In this document: positions 63,301 to 64,000 of the stretch, one piece after another
How the letters are laid out: every line of letters begins with the position of its first letter
Numbering within the stretch: the stretch's first letter is position 1
Made by a program: the position numbers and the translations under genes
The notes under the pieces: generated by a model
The model's input: only the letters and a program-made list of their open reading frames with translations
Database searches by the model: none
Told to the model about the DNA's origin: nothing
NCBI RefSeq assembly: GCF_963678875.1
Contig: NZ_OY787456.1
Span: 2,418,001 to 2,482,000 of the forward strand
Direction of reading: 5' to 3'
Length of the DNA stretch: 64,000 nucleotides
Source: an uncultured Hyphomonas sp.
GTDB lineage: Bacteria; Pseudomonadota; Alphaproteobacteria; Caulobacterales; Hyphomonadaceae

Positions 63301-63484
63301 GTTCGACTTCTTCAGGTGAGAGTCCCTCGGTTTCCGTGAACACCTGAACCAGTGACGGGGACGGATCCGGGAACGCATCAACGGGAAGATTGCGGAAGGC
63401 AAAAAGCCCACCGATGGAAAAGGCGATTGCGGCAATGGCGGCGAGCAAACGTCCGCCTGCAAGCCGATACATTAGGTCAAACAT
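60350..63484 (-). CDS. RND efflux permease, heavy-metal (HME/CzcA-CusA) type
   Basis: 1044 residues, full length for an RND pump: one membrane segment at the N terminus, two large periplasmic loops, and 11 further segments. The plug of family motifs includes NLPVDAFPDPSPSLVQV near the start, and GMMVDGAIVIAENVDRGF in TM4, the HME proton-relay region. The second-half repeat has ALGNGMVLVSFMDDFARAGRDRNALA. It should export a divalent or monovalent metal with the adaptor encoded upstream, 12 bp away. Which metal cannot be told from the motif. No regulatory gene or outer-membrane factor is in the window. Confidence 0.9.
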   Translation of the reverse strand: MFDLMYRLAGGRLLAAIAAIAFSIGGLFAFRNLPVDAFPDPSPSLVQVFTETEGLSPEEVERYVTYPIEIAMSGLPKVREIRSTSNFGLSVVNIYFEDGADVYFARQVVGERLGEAGDAIPNGFGTPKMGPISTGLGIIMYYRVVDETGTRSLVELREIADWMIKYPLQSVEGVTEVLSLGGYEKQYQVQLDPDQLTAYEVSVADVIDALEASNQTAGAQFIEIGAEQYTVRGVGLVHSIEDLREVPVRTIDGRSIRIGDLGQVDIGGGVRQGLATANGEGEAVAGLVLKLYGSNTSDVIGNAKARFAQINASLPDGVKAIPYYDQGTLVEKAAATVTTALWQGALLVAVIVFLFLGGWRPSIVVVLSIPFSVGFAFIAMQVLGIGANLMTLGGIAIAIGMMVDGAIVIAENVDRGFRQRAPGEDDRSTVARASAEVIAPLISAVAVVIIVFLPLFSLQGTEGKTFRPLAASAALAMTGSLIYAALIAPAMALGLMKPKQSGRTTESNFLTKLVTPLTTYFVRRRLVAIGLAGAMLVAGGLSATRLGSEFTPALEEGDILLRVTMAPSISLTEASETSTRIERRLLKDFPEISSVVSRIGRGEVGAHADPVNSIEAFVALKPRKEWRSDIGPTELRAEISDNLGSFPGIRVNVGQPIAMSIDELVTGTKAQLAVKMFGPNADVLLKSSQQLQSVLQDVPGSSDVQADQITGAPQLIVSLNRAALGRYGLSVEDALNALSSSVGGAEAGVVFEGVRQFPVTVRYAAEDRSTPERIGRIILVSDTGARVPLGSVSDIREIIGPRQITRENGERFITVQLNVRGRDIGSYVADAQAAVSDQLDLPAGYRIEWGGQFELQQEANRRFGVVIPITLGIVFLILLLTFGRMKSAILILLNIPLALTGGAMALWVSGLPVSVPATVGFIALFGIALGNGMVLVSFMDDFARAGRDRNALAIEAAGLRARPVLMTALTTALGLAPLLFAAGVGAEVQRPLATVVMGGLLTSTVLTLLVLPALHQWFAPKADAHHSMLEAPHRRSSSNGTAVQ

Positions 63485-63496
63485 GTTCGGCGTCTC

Positions 63497-64000
63497 CTAG
63501 TGGGCGTGGCCGTCGCCAAAGGCGTCTTTTTCGAGTTGGGCTTTGAGGGCGAACGCGCCTTCGGCGACAAAGAGTTGGCCGGCACTGAGGCCGGTGCGTA
63601 TTTCAATGAAGCCGTTTGCGCTTGTCCCCGTTTCGACCCGGCGAGATTCGAAACCGTCATCGGTGGGAACGAAGACGCACGATTGATCCTCTAAGGTCAC
63701 GACGGCGCCTGCAGGCACACGAAGGACCTGACGCATTTCACTGGTTTCAATCCGTGCGGTAACGAATTGTCCGGGTTTCAGAAGGCCCGATTCATTCGGA
63801 ATGACCGCACGAGCAGTCGCAGTGCGGGAGGTTTCGTCAAATATCGGCAGAACAGTTTCGATTCGGGCAACGGCAATTTGTTCGCCATTTCTGGAGAGCA
63901 GCGCAACATGCTGTCCAGCGGCGACGCGCACCAAGTCTTCCTTGTACACGGCAATGTCGACCCACAGGACACTGTCGTCGACAATGACAAATATCGCATT
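63497..64000 (-). CDS. RND periplasmic adaptor (HlyD/CusB-like), partial
   Basis: C-terminal 167 residues of a membrane-fusion protein; the frame is open to the right edge of the window, so the start is missing. The beta-barrel domain is seen in LWVDIAVYKEDLVRVAAGQHVAL and RTATARAVIPNESGLLKPGQFVTARIE, and the membrane-proximal domain in VLRVPAGAVVTLEDQSCVFV. It ends in a His-containing tail (DAFGDGHAH) that could bind metal. It precedes the permease gene by 12 bp in the same operon. Confidence 0.87.
   Translation of the reverse strand, partial: NAIFVIVDDSVLWVDIAVYKEDLVRVAAGQHVALLSRNGEQIAVARIETVLPIFDETSRTATARAVIPNESGLLKPGQFVTARIETSEMRQVLRVPAGAVVTLEDQSCVFVPTDDGFESRRVETGTSANGFIEIRTGLSAGQLFVAEGAFALKAQLEKDAFGDGHAH

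Overview
The window looks like chromosomal DNA of a Gram-negative alphaproteobacterium, probably a marine member of the Hyphomonadaceae or a relative. This is inferred from four TonB-dependent receptors with alphaproteobacterial-style leaders, FGly sulfatases, a DUF3604/HupE/parvulin trio, moderately high GC and many exported peptidases. No rRNA, tRNA, CRISPR array or intact prophage was seen.

Positions 1-37,700 form one coherent catabolic region. Its core is a homoprotocatechuate (3,4-dihydroxyphenylacetate) meta-cleavage pathway. An operon at 26.4-35.2 kb encodes an MFS carrier, an aldehyde dehydrogenase, an FAD-linked 2-hydroxyacid dehydrogenase, HpaG split into two genes, a two-subunit LigA/LigB-type extradiol dioxygenase, HpaF, HpaH and HpaI. 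HpaE and a succinate-semialdehyde dehydrogenase lie at 22.1-25.1 kb. Around this core sit a ThDP enzyme, an aromatic-type PLP aminotransferase, an M20 amidohydrolase, an amidohydrolase with an HxH metal motif, S9, S10 (two) and DUF885 peptidases, a Rieske oxygenase, two related MFS carriers, two TonB receptors and two related HpaR-like MarR regulators. A palindrome, ATTAACNNGTTAAT, recurs in exact or degenerate form before nearly every transcription unit of this region and was not found before units of the right half. I infer one regulon that takes up peptides or N-acylated aromatic amino acids, releases the amino acid, shortens it by transamination, decarboxylation and oxidation to an arylacetate, and cleaves the ring to pyruvate and succinate.

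Positions 38,400-57,300 hold a different accessory region: a MarR-like regulator, a DUF3604 protein, two TonB receptors, a HupE/UreJ protein, a parvulin-like isomerase, a CMD-like protein, a VOC protein, a TetR regulator overlapping a membrane-anchored sulfatase, a cytochrome P450, a second sulfatase and a GPH-type symporter. The content suggests use of a sulfated organic compound, but the substrate cannot be named.

Positions 57,900-64,000 hold an AEC permease divergent from a LysR regulator, a decayed IS6-family transposase, and an HME-RND metal efflux pump whose adaptor gene runs off the right end.
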